From the NCBI GenBank assembly GCA_950295325.1, contig OX485806.1, positions 31,188,001 to 31,252,000 on the forward strand: a stretch of DNA of 64,000 bases, in the 5' to 3' direction. The notes beneath the pieces were generated by a model. The model was given only the letters and a program-made list of their open reading frames with translations, was not told the origin of the DNA and did no database searches. Made by a program: the position numbers and the translations under genes. The stretch comes from Polytrichum commune (taxonomy: Eukaryota; Streptophyta; Polytrichopsida; Polytrichales; Polytrichaceae). Positions 8,525 through 23,584 of this stretch are shown here, one piece after another (the first letter of the stretch is position 1; each line of letters begins with the position of its first letter).

Positions 8525-9618
8525 CCCTATCTTGCTCTTGTTTAAAGCTATATGTTCAGTCTAAACTTGTATTCCTTTACTTTATACCTATCATGTACAC
8601 ATGGATGAAAAATATAGTTACTATATGGACTAAGTTTTCACAAGCATAGATGAATGGTTCAAGGAGACTAGGGTTAAGGATGTAGAACACATCCCTAACA
8701 CGTGGTAAAATTAGGGTTGTACAGAACTTACCTTGGGTAAGATCTCCAATATAAACCCGTAAACCCTAAAAGAGGCTCTTTTTTACCATTCGCACAAGGG
8801 CTTGGTGAGGTAACTTAGAGCACACTTACTGGGATACTAGATACGTGTGCCAAGTGAAGTAGAGGATACTAAGACTATTCACCAAGGAGAGCATTCTACT
8901 TGTGGTGATACAATCATGGCTAAAGAACAGGTTTGAACACCCATTTGACATTTTGTAATGAGTGTTACTATTAGAAATACTACTATGCATGTAATGTAAG
9001 TTTAATGTGTGTGACATGGATAACAACTGGGTCCTGCTGTTATTTACCTCGTGTACGTAACTAATCCTCAATTATTTGTTGGTTGGTTGCATGGGCACAG
9101 GTGAGGCAGGCCCTTCACACTCTCAATACTACGAAGTATTATGAATATGACATTTTATGCATTTCTTTTGGTTGATACTACTAGGCATATCTCCTGGTAT
9201 GTTTTCCATATATATATTAGATAGGGTGCATCCTAGTTGGAACAATGCATAAAGATGGGTTATTAGATCTACAAAGGTATGATGGAGTCAACCACAATTT
9301 GTTTTTGGATACTTAGGAACCATGTATGAGCACTGAAACCCTAAGTATGATATAAATACTTAGGGAAAGTACAGTATATTGTATTGTTACATGTTTGTAT
9401 TGTTTACATACAATTAGACATGAGCATTTGCAATGAGCATTGAGCATACTTAGCCTCAAAACGATATGATGAGAAGGTTAGGCTTGAGGTAATGAGGGTT
9501 ATGAAAAAGTTCCCACCCACCCACCCTTGCATTGCAATGAAGAAGACATTGAAGGATTAGGCCTCTGAAAAGAGGAAGTTCATGCTTTGCAAAAAGTATT
9601 GAAAAGTCAGCTCTCTCT
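8525..9618 (+). repeat. Right long direct repeat (pLTR-like)
   Basis: Matches 3323-4416 with no net insertion or deletion, including the split micro-ORF (8916-9175), the hairpin (9562-9575) and the terminal AGTCAGCTCTCTCT. The next unit begins directly at 9619. Confidence 0.88.
8916..9175 (+). CDS. Intron-split micro-ORF in the right terminal repeat (join 8916-8930, 9101-9175)
   Basis: Same sequence and exon structure as the copy at 3714-3973: MAKEQ, 170-nt intron, VRQALHTLN and stop. In this position it could only lead into downstream array units. Confidence 0.45.
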
Positions 9619-10566
9619 ATACTATGTTTCGTATTAACCATAACTGAACCATGCTAGTAACTTATGCTAAACCCAAGGTAAAGTTACTTTAGGGTTAGGG
9701 TAGTCTCAACTAACGAATATCTACCATAGATCAGGGCATCCGCATCTATGGCCACGATAGACTACCTAATTCTATATTAAGGAAGTGAGATCACAAGGAA
9801 CTCCTTTCAAGGGTTAGAACGCGGTGGCGGTTTACCCTAAGTAACTTTTGTGTTTAGCGGAAGTGGTGCAATCTAGAGGTTTTGGGAGGTGTGTATGTAG
9901 CTCAACTCTAACCTCGGATACACAAGGTTCAAATGGCTAAGGAACAGGTAGAGTACTCCATGGAAGTATGTGTATTCTTGTTTGCAAACGTGTACTCATG
10001 CTGTACTTTATTGTGTGACATAGATAACAATTGGGTTCTGTTGTTATTCACCTCGTGTACGTTACTAACCCTCTCTTTGGATTTGGTTGGTGGCATGGGC
10101 ACAGGTGAGGCAGACCCTTCACAAACTTGACAGCATACTTAGGTTTTGCATACCAACTTTTGTCAAAAATAGTGTGTACATAGGGCTTGGACATTCTATA
10201 ATGATGAAGAATGTTAAGCAGTATGTTAAGTTATGATAGGACTTTTGAAGTGATATTGGACTAGGTATATACTTGAATTTGACATACTTTGGATATGGAA
10301 TACATTACTTCGCTTTAAGCACACAAGGGTAAAACCTTAGTATGTAATTTACTTATGGTTGATTCGCATGCTTAGAGAGATACCAAGGAATGACAAGGAC
10401 CATGATAGATAGTTGCATGTGCAAGGGTGTAGCCATGGGAGAGGATCCCACCCACCCACCTGGGTTTTGAAAGGTACATGGATATACAAAAGAATGGTGT
10501 GGCCTCTTGATAAGAGGATGTATTGCAAAGACTAAGCTTGAAAGTAAGCATAGCTTTAAGCAAGAA

Positions 10567-10569
<3 letters not shown>
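9619..10569 (+). mobile_element. Diverged solo Penelope-like terminal-repeat unit
   Basis: It starts immediately after the CT border of the intact element and keeps the same order of landmarks: leader with CCCTAAGTAACTT, MAKEQ exon, intron with the ATAACAA/TTGTTAT hairpin, GGGCACAG|GTGAGGCAG acceptor, CCCACCCACCCACC block, the CCTCTT-GAT-AAGAGG hairpin at 10503-10517, then (CT)n. It is much diverged from the terminal repeats at 3323 and 8525 but close to the minus-strand unit at 43668-44616, so it belongs to another subfamily. There is no RT sequence. Confidence 0.65.
9933..10236 (+). CDS. Intron-split micro-ORF of the solo unit (join 9933-9947, 10105-10236)
   Basis: MAKEQ, then a 157-nt intron (CAG|GTAGAG to ACTAAC ... 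GGGCACAG|GTGAGG), then VRQTLHKLDSILRFCI and onward to a TGA at 10236, 48 aa in all. The minus-strand unit at 44303-44022 gives MAKEQ plus VRQTLHILDGHLRFCI after the same splice, so the frame is shared across the junction for over 20 residues between distant copies. No known domain. Confidence 0.5.

Positions 10570-10612
<43 letters not shown>
10570..10612 (+). repeat. (CT)n microsatellite
   Basis: About 21 CT units form the right border of the solo unit and the left border of the next segment. Confidence 0.95.
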
Positions 10613-15305
<4,693 letters not shown>

Positions 15306-15309
15306 GGTA

Positions 15310-15976
15310 CAGTCAAGACTCTATAAGTGTTACCCCTATAAGCGTTATGATTTCATATATGTTAAGAAAAATTTACTCCCCTACAAAAACACAATTGGTA
15401 AGACTAGTGAGTGTTATGTGTTTAGTGTTATAACATGTTCTACTCCCTTCTTCGTTAATTGCACCTCTATAAGTGTCAATTTTAAGAAAATCAAGGTAAT
15501 AATATATGAGAGCATACATTTTAAACATGTACTCACATTTATCCCATATTCTTTGCGAACAATTCAAAATTGTTGGAGGCACACGGGTGTTCTTTCGATC
15601 TCTATTGAAAGGGAGATAGAGGAAGCTAGGCACTTGGTAGAGGTTGATGAAGTTGCTACTCTACTTCATCAACTGATGTTGTTGTGATCTGATAGTGAGG
15701 TGGGTGATGTGATGAATGCTCATGAATACCTCAATCATGAGATGGAGTTTGATTTAAACAACCCCTATATATGAACCTACCGATGAGGAGTTTCTGGATA
15801 TGTATTCCTCATAACATCAAGAAATTGATGTTGATGAGGTTATGGTTGATGTGGTAGAAGAAGTTGTAGGATTTAGTGTTGCTGAGCGTTCTCTAGAGAC
15901 TTTGAAGAAATACTTTGAACAAAGACTAAATGATGCCCTATCACACATCAGGAGCATTAGTAAGTTTGAATTTTAG
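15310..15976 (+). pseudogene. Remnant of a pogo/Tigger-like DNA transposon
   Basis: The left end reads TA|CAGTCAAGACTCTATAAGTG, resembling the CAGT...CTCTATAA termini and TA target of pogo-type elements. It is followed by a non-coding stretch and then a C-terminal transposase-like piece: RTIQNCWRHTGVL at about 15560-15598, and further on GFSVAERSLETLKKYFEQ before a stop near 15976. The DDE catalytic core is missing and the frame is broken between the two pieces, so this is an internally deleted, dead copy. I identify it from these motifs only. The right terminal repeat was not found. Confidence 0.5.
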
Positions 15977-16680
15977 TTTTTTTTTTTGCATTTCCATTTC
16001 TTCATCACGAAATAAATTCATGAAGATTTATCCCAAACCAAAAACAAGGTTATTGTGTATCATCTTTGCATAATAGTGATGGGCATCATGTCACGCACCA
16101 CATTGTTTGTTCTCCTTCAATATGCAGAGAGTGTCGTTCAAGTTATGGTGGCCTCCTCAACACTGGTCCTTTGCCATATGCCTAGATGGCTAGTTCGTAC
16201 CCCTTTCATGGATGACGAGGCTAAAGAGAGGAATGCGGAGGAGTCATAATAGTTTATGAGCATTGCACCTTGTGTCAACATGTGGAGTGTCACCTTTTTC
16301 TTCTAATTCTTCTTCTTCTTATGCCCCTCGTTGAATGTTGGTGCACGCATCCGCCAAATCGCCCGGGAAGGCCAAGTGGAGTGGACCACACTAGCATAAG
16401 TGACACGAGAACGAATTCAAATTGTCTCCACATCTCCTTTGTGTTATTCCACAATGTCACATGCTACACTAATTCTATGTTGACACGCATCCCATGTTAA
16501 CACTCCAAAACTTCGTAATATCACGTGCACTTTGGTTGTGACAGGTGTGATAGTACGGAGTTTAGAGTGTCCTTATGTTGACACATGGAATCATATTGGC
16601 AGTTAGGGGGCGTGCCACTTTGAGACCTCTAGGCATCTAGTTCAGGCCCTTCGCAAATAGGGTACGTGACATTACCGCCA
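15977..16680. other. Intergenic with a dispersed repeat piece
   Basis: No gene seen. A segment around 16400-16530 (CACAATGTCACATGCTACAC and neighbours) is the inverted relative of the repeat at 40430-40770 and 47949-48770. Confidence 0.45.
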
Positions 16681-17128
16681 TAGCCGGTGTAGGGTACTAC
16701 AATATGGCTTGCCCTTCACGCACCTCGCCTTACCGCCAATCTTCGGACGAATACGGGCCTTCTGATCGAAGTTGTCTGTAACGGAAGCACCCATCCACCT
16801 TCCCATTCGGTTGATCCATGGTGAGTGTCTACGGACCGTCCAAGTTGCAACGACCGATTCAACTACGGTCACCGACAAGTTACAAAGCGAAATGACAAAT
16901 TGGAGGTTGTGTCGGCTGTCAAGGGATGGGAGAGTTTTGAACCAAACTTGTCCCTCACGCTCCTGATCCAACGAGTATAAGTGTCAACAGATGTATCTCA
17001 CAGTCGAAGTGGCAATTCCCAGTCTGAAATTTGGAGCTCGGCTTCAATATCAGTCTGCATCTGGGGGTTAGTGCGAGGTTACCTTTTCTCTCTGCCAGTT
17101 GGAGAGTTGGCTTCTGTAGTCGTAATCC

Positions 17129-17450
17129 CAGTTCATGTGTATCTTCCTCACGTTGTAGCAACTCTGCTTTCGGGTCCATATTGATCCCCCCTGCATGCGA
17201 GTGCCTTGGAGCGGGAATTTGAGGTGACCAGAGTGAGGTCCGAGCTAGAATGTGGCACGATACGAAATTTTCTTGAGCAGAATTTGGAGGAAGGTTATAT
17301 GTCTCCGGTCTAAGGTTAAATAGCAATTTCCAGTTCATGTGTATCCTGCTCACGTTGTAGCAGTCTGGTTTTGTGTCCACATTGGTCCCTGCATGTGAGT
17401 GACTTTTGTGTGGGAATTGGAGGTCAGAGTGAGCTCCGAGGTGATCCGTG
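17129..17450. repeat. Imperfect ~202-bp tandem duplication upstream of the AAA gene
   Basis: CAGTTCATGTGTATC...CTCACGTTGTAGCA begins at 17129 and again at 17331, each followed by related text (GCATG-GAGTG, GGAATTTGAGG/GGAATTGGAGG). The ORFs across it are by-products of the duplication. It lies in the presumed promoter or 5' UTR of the gene at 17597. Confidence 0.7.
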
Positions 17451-17596
17451 GACAAACTCCGAGCTCACGGATCTTCTGATTCTGACCATTTTGCAGCCAA
17501 GTGCTTTGATTGTTTTGTGGATCTCACAAAGGGCTCGGGACGAAGATAGCAGTAGAGTGCACAAACGAAGTAGCGGTGAGGTGGCCATCAGGAGCT

Positions 17597-19867
17597 ATGG
17601 ACCAAGCGCTGCCTGCAGCATGTGTGTTGGTTGCTGCTGCTGCCTCCACCTTGGTGGTGGGGAGCGTAATGGCCATGGAGATATTCAAGATGAAGAATGT
17701 CCGCAGACGGCTGAAGAAGCTCGAAATGGCCTCAACCGCCACGGACATGGCCAAGTGCACGGAGGAGGAAGAGGAGGAGGAGGAGGAGGAGGAGGATAGC
17801 CAAGCTGGAGATAGCGAAGCTGAATCATTAGATGAAGCTGAAAACTCGTCGACATCAAAGTCCAAGAAGGGAAAGAAGGAAAAGAAGAAGGAGAAGGGAA
17901 AGGGGAAGAAGGAGAAGTCCAAGAAGAAAAGTGTGAGTGAGGAGGATTGGGAATGGCCAATCTACGACGAATGGATGAATTATATGACGTACCAGACTAG
18001 ACGCAAGCTGCGAGCTGATGCAGACGAAAAGGCCTCGACTGGAGCCCCTTTTGAGGTGAACTACGCGCAGCGGAGAGACCAGCCGGTCGAGGTGTCTGTC
18101 ACCTTGTTGTCCGCGGCCCTCATTGCCGCCGTGAAACAATGCCTGCCTGAAAATTACGAGCTCTTCGATGAGAGGCCAAAGGTGATGGGAAAGGATTTGT
18201 TCCTGGCGTTGGAATTGTTGCGAGCCTACAAAGTACCAGAGGCAGAAACAGGCAAATGTCATATAAAGCATTTGTTGCGGTTCCTTGAAACCGAGTACAA
18301 GGACACCATCGTGCAAGTGGCACGCATGCGGCGTGAGAAGACCGTAACCTGGGACCTTCTCTGGGCCTTTCTGCCGAAGAATGAGAAGGTTTGCTACAGG
18401 TGCAGCTTGACAGGGCAGAGACTCCAAGGGATCGTGGAGTTGGTGTACATTTTGGACACTATGGAGGGGAAGTTCCTGGGGGTGAATTTGGAGATGAGAG
18501 ATCACAACAGCCAAGCGTACGTGAAGGGGAGTGTCTCTGTCCGGGTGAAAGAATTTCAAGGTGAGAAGATGTTTGAGGCGGTCGGTGTATGTCCGATGCA
18601 GTTTGTGAACCGACGTGACCAGCTAGAGGCGATTCTCCTTGCGAATGGCCGGAGATTTTTCACCATTTCTGAGGCGGCCAGGAGGAGCGGCGGCTGCTTC
18701 ATGCAGTACAAGGGGCCGAAAGCTACAAAGATACTGACACCGGGTGGCTGTTGGCAGCTGAAGAAGCGAAAGGGAGACGGGCGAGTGATGGTGGATCTCT
18801 TAAGTTTCGCAAGGATGAACCCGGATTTCCCTCTGGATAATGCGGAGCCGCCGTCATGCTGCGACACTAATCTGATATGCGGGGCAGATTGTGATGAGGC
18901 TCAAGAAATACCGAGCGACGAAGAGCTCATGCTTGCACCTGCAGTCGTCTTTGGGTTCTCCTTCACCATCAAGCAGTGGGGTGCTTTTGAAGTCAGTGGA
19001 TTCTCGGATATCAATTTTGACGATCAAGCATTTGACCGTGACCTGACGTTGTCCGACCCGACGCAAAAGGACCTGATCCGGGCTTTGGTTTCGCAGTACG
19101 TGCATTCACCGAGCGGGGATGCAGGCAAAATGTCGCGAATTGACCCAATTGCGAATAAGGGCGAAGGATGCATATTCCTATGCTACGGTCCCCCTGGCAC
19201 GGGCAAGACCCTAACGGCAGAATCCGTTGCGGAGAAGCTGCACCGTCCGCTCTGGGCCATTAGCGTCTTCGAGCTCGGAGTGAATGCATCCGCAGTGGAA
19301 ACGAGTCTGATGGAGATTCTTGACATTGCATCGCAGTGGCGTGCTGTTCTCCTCCTCGATGAGGCAGACATCTACATGGAGAAGCGAACATCTGATGGTG
19401 ATCCCAACCGAGCCTCCATGACGGCAATCTTCCTAAGACTGCTGGAGTACTATCAGGGCGTCCTCTTCCTGACAACCAACCGTGTGACTTCCTTCGACGA
19501 CGCTTTTTGCTCACGAATCTCCATGTTCTTGCGCTACCGCAGCCTCAACGTCCCACAGCGCGAGAAGGTATGGGATAACTTCCTTGCGCGTGCCGGAGTG
19601 AAGGATGTCGACCACAGCCTCTTTGCCGGAAATGTACTCAACGGCCGTGAGATCCGCAACATCGTCCGGATCGCACAAACATGGGCGACTAGCTCCGGTG
19701 AGGAGCTCACCACTTCTCATGTGTTGCGAGTTGTCGAAATGGTCGATGGATTCCGGGAGGATCTGAAAGGTGCAATCAACGAAGATGAGGGGGATCAACG
19801 GATCTTCAGTGCATTGGCCAAGAAGAAAACGCACGGTCTTCTCCAAAATGGCCATGCATCTGGCTAG
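17597..19867 (+). CDS. AAA+ ATPase with N-terminal membrane segment, fungal-type architecture
   Basis: A single-exon ORF. I choose the ATG at 17597 (756 aa) because the frame upstream has no earlier ATG. Order: hydrophobic segment at residues ~4-25 (probable membrane anchor); poly-Glu run at ~56-67; Lys-rich linker at ~85-115; a domain with WDLLWAFLP and a later NRRDQLEAILLANGRRF block, resembling the region N-terminal to the ATPase in many fungal AAA proteins (DUF7025 type); then the AAA+ core. Walker A GPPGTGKT is at ~531-538 and Walker B LLLDEAD at ~585-591, followed by sensor LTTN and the SRI arginine region. All ATPase residues look intact. Likely a protein-remodelling ATPase; the substrate is unknown. 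BCS1-type chaperones are an alternative, but the upstream domain does not fit. The gene is more GC-rich than its surroundings and intronless, consistent with horizontal acquisition or retroposition (inference). Confidence 0.85.
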   Translation: MDQALPAACVLVAAAASTLVVGSVMAMEIFKMKNVRRRLKKLEMASTATDMAKCTEEEEEEEEEEEDSQAGDSEAESLDEAENSSTSKSKKGKKEKKKEKGKGKKEKSKKKSVSEEDWEWPIYDEWMNYMTYQTRRKLRADADEKASTGAPFEVNYAQRRDQPVEVSVTLLSAALIAAVKQCLPENYELFDERPKVMGKDLFLALELLRAYKVPEAETGKCHIKHLLRFLETEYKDTIVQVARMRREKTVTWDLLWAFLPKNEKVCYRCSLTGQRLQGIVELVYILDTMEGKFLGVNLEMRDHNSQAYVKGSVSVRVKEFQGEKMFEAVGVCPMQFVNRRDQLEAILLANGRRFFTISEAARRSGGCFMQYKGPKATKILTPGGCWQLKKRKGDGRVMVDLLSFARMNPDFPLDNAEPPSCCDTNLICGADCDEAQEIPSDEELMLAPAVVFGFSFTIKQWGAFEVSGFSDINFDDQAFDRDLTLSDPTQKDLIRALVSQYVHSPSGDAGKMSRIDPIANKGEGCIFLCYGPPGTGKTLTAESVAEKLHRPLWAISVFELGVNASAVETSLMEILDIASQWRAVLLLDEADIYMEKRTSDGDPNRASMTAIFLRLLEYYQGVLFLTTNRVTSFDDAFCSRISMFLRYRSLNVPQREKVWDNFLARAGVKDVDHSLFAGNVLNGREIRNIVRIAQTWATSSGEELTTSHVLRVVEMVDGFREDLKGAINEDEGDQRIFSALAKKKTHGLLQNGHASG

Positions 19868-20339
19868 ATTGCAGATTAAGAAATATGGACACTGAGTAAG
19901 AATGTGCTCTAATTACTGCTCTAAGACGGCAGCAATTTCTGCATTCAATGAAACTGCAACAGCGAGGAAACGTAATTGATTGTCCACATGCTCGATGGAT
20001 GCTGCGACGATTCTGCCAGATACTCTTGTGGATAATGGCACGGTCGATTGTACACTTAGAAATTTGGAAGATCGTCCGCTTTTCCAGGCCAGTACGAAGC
20101 TGCAAACATGAGGACGACATTAGTCTCAGTAGAGATGTAAAGAGACTATTCCTTCCTGTAATATCAGATGCTCTCATTTCAAACCTTCATTATCCATTAT
20201 GAGCGTATCTCATGGAATATGGAAAACATCACTAAGTACCTTCCTTAGTGTTGCAATAAAAAAAGAACGTGACGAAGCTCACTTATCGTGGCACAAATCA
20301 TGTCAATTGTTTCCATTTCCAATTTTCTTGTAATCTCTG
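19868..20339. other. Presumed 3' UTR and downstream flank of the AAA gene
   Basis: No coding sequence is supported. Two unrelated short ORFs overlap on opposite strands. AATAAAAAAAG near 20255 could serve as a polyadenylation signal. Confidence 0.4.
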
Positions 20340-20819
20340 TGTCTCTGTGAGAGAATTACTAACCTCGATGTGCCTCAGACAGCTTACCGTGAAGCTTCAC
20401 ACATTTCGTTCGTGTTAGTACCTCACTTGTTGTAAGTGGTCCTGTAATTGCACACAGAGAAAATTGAATAATCTGGCAAAAAATAATGTTGTTTAATATC
20501 TTGCTCAATAGAAGGTCCCTCTTACGCTCTCGTTTAATGAGCTGAAAATTCACGATCCTTACGGGGAGATAATGAAGCCCCTCTTGATTGACACCATTCC
20601 TTGTGACTTGAATATCATCTCATGTTCTCAGACAGCTGACCATGAAACTTCAGATGTTTCGTTTGTGTTTTTTATCTTACTTGCTGCAATCAGCCGTCCT
20701 ATAATTGCAGAGCAAATTGCACAGAATAATGTAGTTTCTTGCTCAATAAGAAGTGCTTCTTACGCTCTCGTTTAATGAGCTGAAAATTCACGAGCCTTAC
20801 GGGGAGATTATGATTCGCC
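20340..20819. repeat. Tandem duplication, period about 238 bp
   Basis: TACGCTCTCGTTTAATGAGC with its following TGAAAATTCACGA occurs at about 20523 and 20761. Matching upstream text (GAAGCTTCACACATTTCGTT / GAAACTTCAGATGTTTCGTT) shows the same spacing. Two imperfect copies, no ORF. Confidence 0.75.
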
Positions 20820-21772
20820 TGTTGTTTAATGGACACGATTCTATGTGACATGAATATCATCTCATGATCTCGTCCTCTTTGTTCTGGAGATGGTTACCAC
20901 CCGATTACCAGCGAACAGCGAGTGAATGCGTCTTCCGTGCAAAGAAAGCTCATGTGCAATTGCTAGAGGAAATTGTAAGAGCAGATGTGCAGGTGTAAAT
21001 AAATATTACCAAAACACTAACGTGATCGACATGGCCGTACATGGCCATGTGATGTCGGGGTTGCTTGATCGCTCCGATGCTTGGCTATGGCCTGAAGCAG
21101 GGGACCATTCCGCACCTTGCGGTTGTTGGCACTGAGCTTTCTGCGGCACATGGCGGTTGAACGATCCACACACAAAACTTCCACTTCATCCTACGGCGAC
21201 TTCTCTTCCACTACATGACACGGCACTTTGTGCCTTTCACTTTTACCGCTGAGCTGCTTTTCGGGAACATATGAAACGCCTTCGGCCATCGTGCTGCTGA
21301 TTACAAGCTACCAATGCGTCTCGAAGTTGATCGATCCCTAGTGCATCAGTGCTCCGATTTAAACATTCGACTGGTGGCATCATATAGCTCATCTTTTCTT
21401 GTGAGCTTCTTATCAACTCTCCCTCTGTCTTTCCGGTTTCTGCCTGCATAATCAGGACCTCGATCATTAAGTTTGAAGCTTAGACATAGCCGGAGACCAC
21501 TGTATCCTAGAACGTAGACGAATGGTTCTCCTTAGCTAGTTAATTGTAACCGGGGAATCCGTGGCTATGATCTGCTTTTGTACAGTTACATACCTAAATC
21601 TAAGATAGAGAGAGCAAAGTGTGCATGGAAGGCTGGACATACAGACGGGTTAATGATTACCCGTAGTGTAAGAGTTTGCCATGATTCCTGCTCTAAAGTC
21701 CATAAGAGGCATCCATTGGAGCGAAGCTTGTTTCTTTAGTAACGATAGCAGGTAGTTCTCAGGTTGTACTTT
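20820..21772. other. Intergenic, nothing assigned
   Basis: Short ORFs on both strands without a recognised domain, and no repeat structure beyond the flanking tandem duplications. Confidence 0.45.
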
Positions 21773-22252
21773 CAATGCTATTAATAATGTCTATGTCGAT
21801 AGTAGTGTGAACAAACACAAGAGTCTATCTATCATCACAGAACCACTGTGAGAATTTGCACATCTACCTCTGTTAATACTTCCAGAGTCCTTTATCGACA
21901 ATCAATGTACTTTGTAGAAGACGATGAGTACATAGTTGGTAACCATATGTACAAGACGTAATATGTCTTGTTGCCACTGTTTTTCACCAAGCTTCTCGAT
22001 TCTCCTGCTTCCCAATGCTATTTGTAATGTCTATACCGATAGTAGTGTGAACAAACACAAGAGTCTATCTATCGTCATAGAACCGCTGTGAGAATCTGTA
22101 CATCTACCTCTGTCAATACTTCCAGAGTACTCCATCGTCAATCAATGCACTAGTGGAAAACGATAACTACATAATTGGAAACCGTATGTACCAAAGATGT
22201 AATATGTATTGTTGCCACTGTCTATCACCAAGCTTCTCAATTCTCATGCTTC
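21773..22252. repeat. Tandem duplication, period 240 bp
   Basis: CAATGCTATT-TAATGTCTAT begins at 21773 and at 22013. The copies share GATAGTAGTGTGAACAAACA and ACATCTACCTCTGT and end in CACCAAGCTTCTC. No coding sequence is seen. Confidence 0.8.
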
Positions 22253-22772
22253 TTGCCACCGCACCTTGCTGTAATGTACTGAATCTAGAAATGCCCCCTG
22301 ATCTTGATTTCTTGCAGGACCTCCGTCCTCTGTCCGGCGACAGAGGCGATCCGACCATGGCAGCACACCAAAATCCCGAAAGCAAGTACAACAACAACTC
22401 GTCCATTGGTCGTTGCAATGGAGTGAACGACTCCTTTGACTACAACTGTGGTTGTTGCAGCAGAGTTGATCCAGGTGCAACAAGCAAGAAATCCATCCTT
22501 TCAAGATCGGGAAACCCTGACGTCCATCACAAAATGGTCAATGGCGATGGAAGAAATCCAAGGGCTGGCCTCATCTGTGGTCAAGTTGAGGGCGTTTGAA
22601 TCCAAATCCGGAACAGCAGAAGCAGGAACCTCGAGGTGATACGTTCAAGCCTACACCTTCACAAAAGATTGTGGAACTTGTGAGTATCTGGGACTTGGTT
22701 AGTTACCTAGATGGGTTCAAGTGCAAGTGTGAAAGGGACCAAACCTTTTAAAGTCTTTAAAAGTTAAGGTAA
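22253..22772 (+). other. Unassigned, contains a 148-codon ORF (22153-22599)
   Basis: The ORF begins inside the tandem duplication and has no recognisable domain. Codons after about 22300 (MAAHQNPESKYNNN and on) could be a small exon, but I see no supporting partner exon. Probably not a gene. Confidence 0.25.
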
Positions 22773-23339
22773 GGGCCACTTCACACACAAGGCTGAAGGC
22801 CCTTGACCATGGCAATGTAAGAGCTCTCATTGGTCGAAAAGGCGGAGACCGTCCAAGTTCACTTCACACTAGGAGGTGAAGGCCTAAAGGCCTTAAGAAA
22901 AGTTCGTGGATGAAAAGTCTACATGGAGTCCTACATGGCTGGTTGTGGATAAGGGTGCATGGTCTACCGGAATTCGCGTCAGACCCACCTCCAAGAGGTG
23001 GGCTTGACGCAAATTATGGGAGACCATGATTTTTTTAATATTTTTTTCCAACATGGCAGATTCCAAGACAGATTCCAAGACAGACAAACACCACCAAATA
23101 ATTATTTGAAATTGATAAACTTGGAGACATATTATATTAAACCAAATCCTCCCCTCTTTTTCCGCCAACAAAATATGCAATGGTCCCGCAACATGGTTCA
23201 TTCTCACTTCACACTATGCTTGAGGGCCCAAGACTACATAAAAGGGCTTTCCCAACACCCATGGTACGGCTTTTGGATGAGAGTCAAGGGTCCTCACCAT
23301 TACAAGGTCACGGCTCTTGGCTCATGTGTGAAGTGGCCC
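22773..23339. mobile_element. Tourist-like MITE (PIF/Harbinger type), complete
   Basis: The ends GGGCCACTTCACACA... and ...TGTGTGAAGTGGCCC are inverted copies, flanked by TAA at 22770-22772 and 23340-23342. The GGGCC terminus and 3-bp TWA target duplication are the hallmarks of PIF/Harbinger MITEs. The centre carries a long hairpin around the CCACCTC/GAGGTGG core (about 22959-23031). There is no transposase. It is the inverted-orientation relative of 37950-38539. Confidence 0.85.
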
Positions 23340-23344
23340 TAAGA

Positions 23345-23584
23345 TGGGTCCAATGAACGGGGGAGGACCAGCCGCTAGTTACAAATGAACCAGTTGTGTT
23401 TGAGAAATAAGCGGTTAAAGTTCAGACTTCAGGAAATTTACCAATCATTTTAGAGGAATCTATAGAATATGGCTCAAATCGATAAAGAAAAACCAAAAGA
23501 TTATAACACGTGACCTTTGGACAGTTTCTTTTGGGCTCTCACAATTTCATGGTCACGGCTCTTGGCTCGTGTGTGAAGTGGCCC
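23345..23584. repeat. Fragments of an ACCGGTT foldback arm and of a MITE end
   Basis: 23370-23510 matches one arm of the foldback element at 35046-35565 (GAACCAGTTGTGTTTGAGAAATAA and on). 23511-23584 is the terminal 70 bp of the MITE subfamily at 37448-37946, ending GTGAAGTGGCCC. Confidence 0.6.

Larger units (their letters stand above)
3323..9618 (+). mobile_element. Penelope-like retroelement, apparently intact, with long direct repeats
   Basis: A 6,296-bp unit has 1,094-bp direct repeats at 3323-4416 and 8525-9618 at a constant offset of 5,202 bp. They look identical wherever I compared them, implying a young insertion. The interior carries an RGG-box gag-like ORF (4551-6083) and a reverse transcriptase ORF (6292-8316). 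Protease, RNase H, integrase, a tRNA primer site and a GIY-YIG domain were not found. The RT motifs, intron-bearing terminal repeats and head-to-tail arrangement with other units fit an endonuclease-lacking Penelope-like element better than an LTR retrotransposon. Each terminal repeat is bordered by CT tracts. Family placement is from motifs read by eye. Confidence 0.75.

Noticed and set aside
3323-9618. Classical LTR retrotransposon (Copia/Gypsy) or DIRS element
   Set aside because: No TG...CA ends, no tRNA-complementary primer site after 4416, no protease, RNase H, integrase or tyrosine recombinase. The RT motif set and the C-terminal block resemble Penelope-like RTs.
16955-17455. 166-codon minus-strand ORF with internal repeats
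   Set aside because: The repeat reflects the 202-bp tandem duplication upstream of the AAA gene. No domain is seen.
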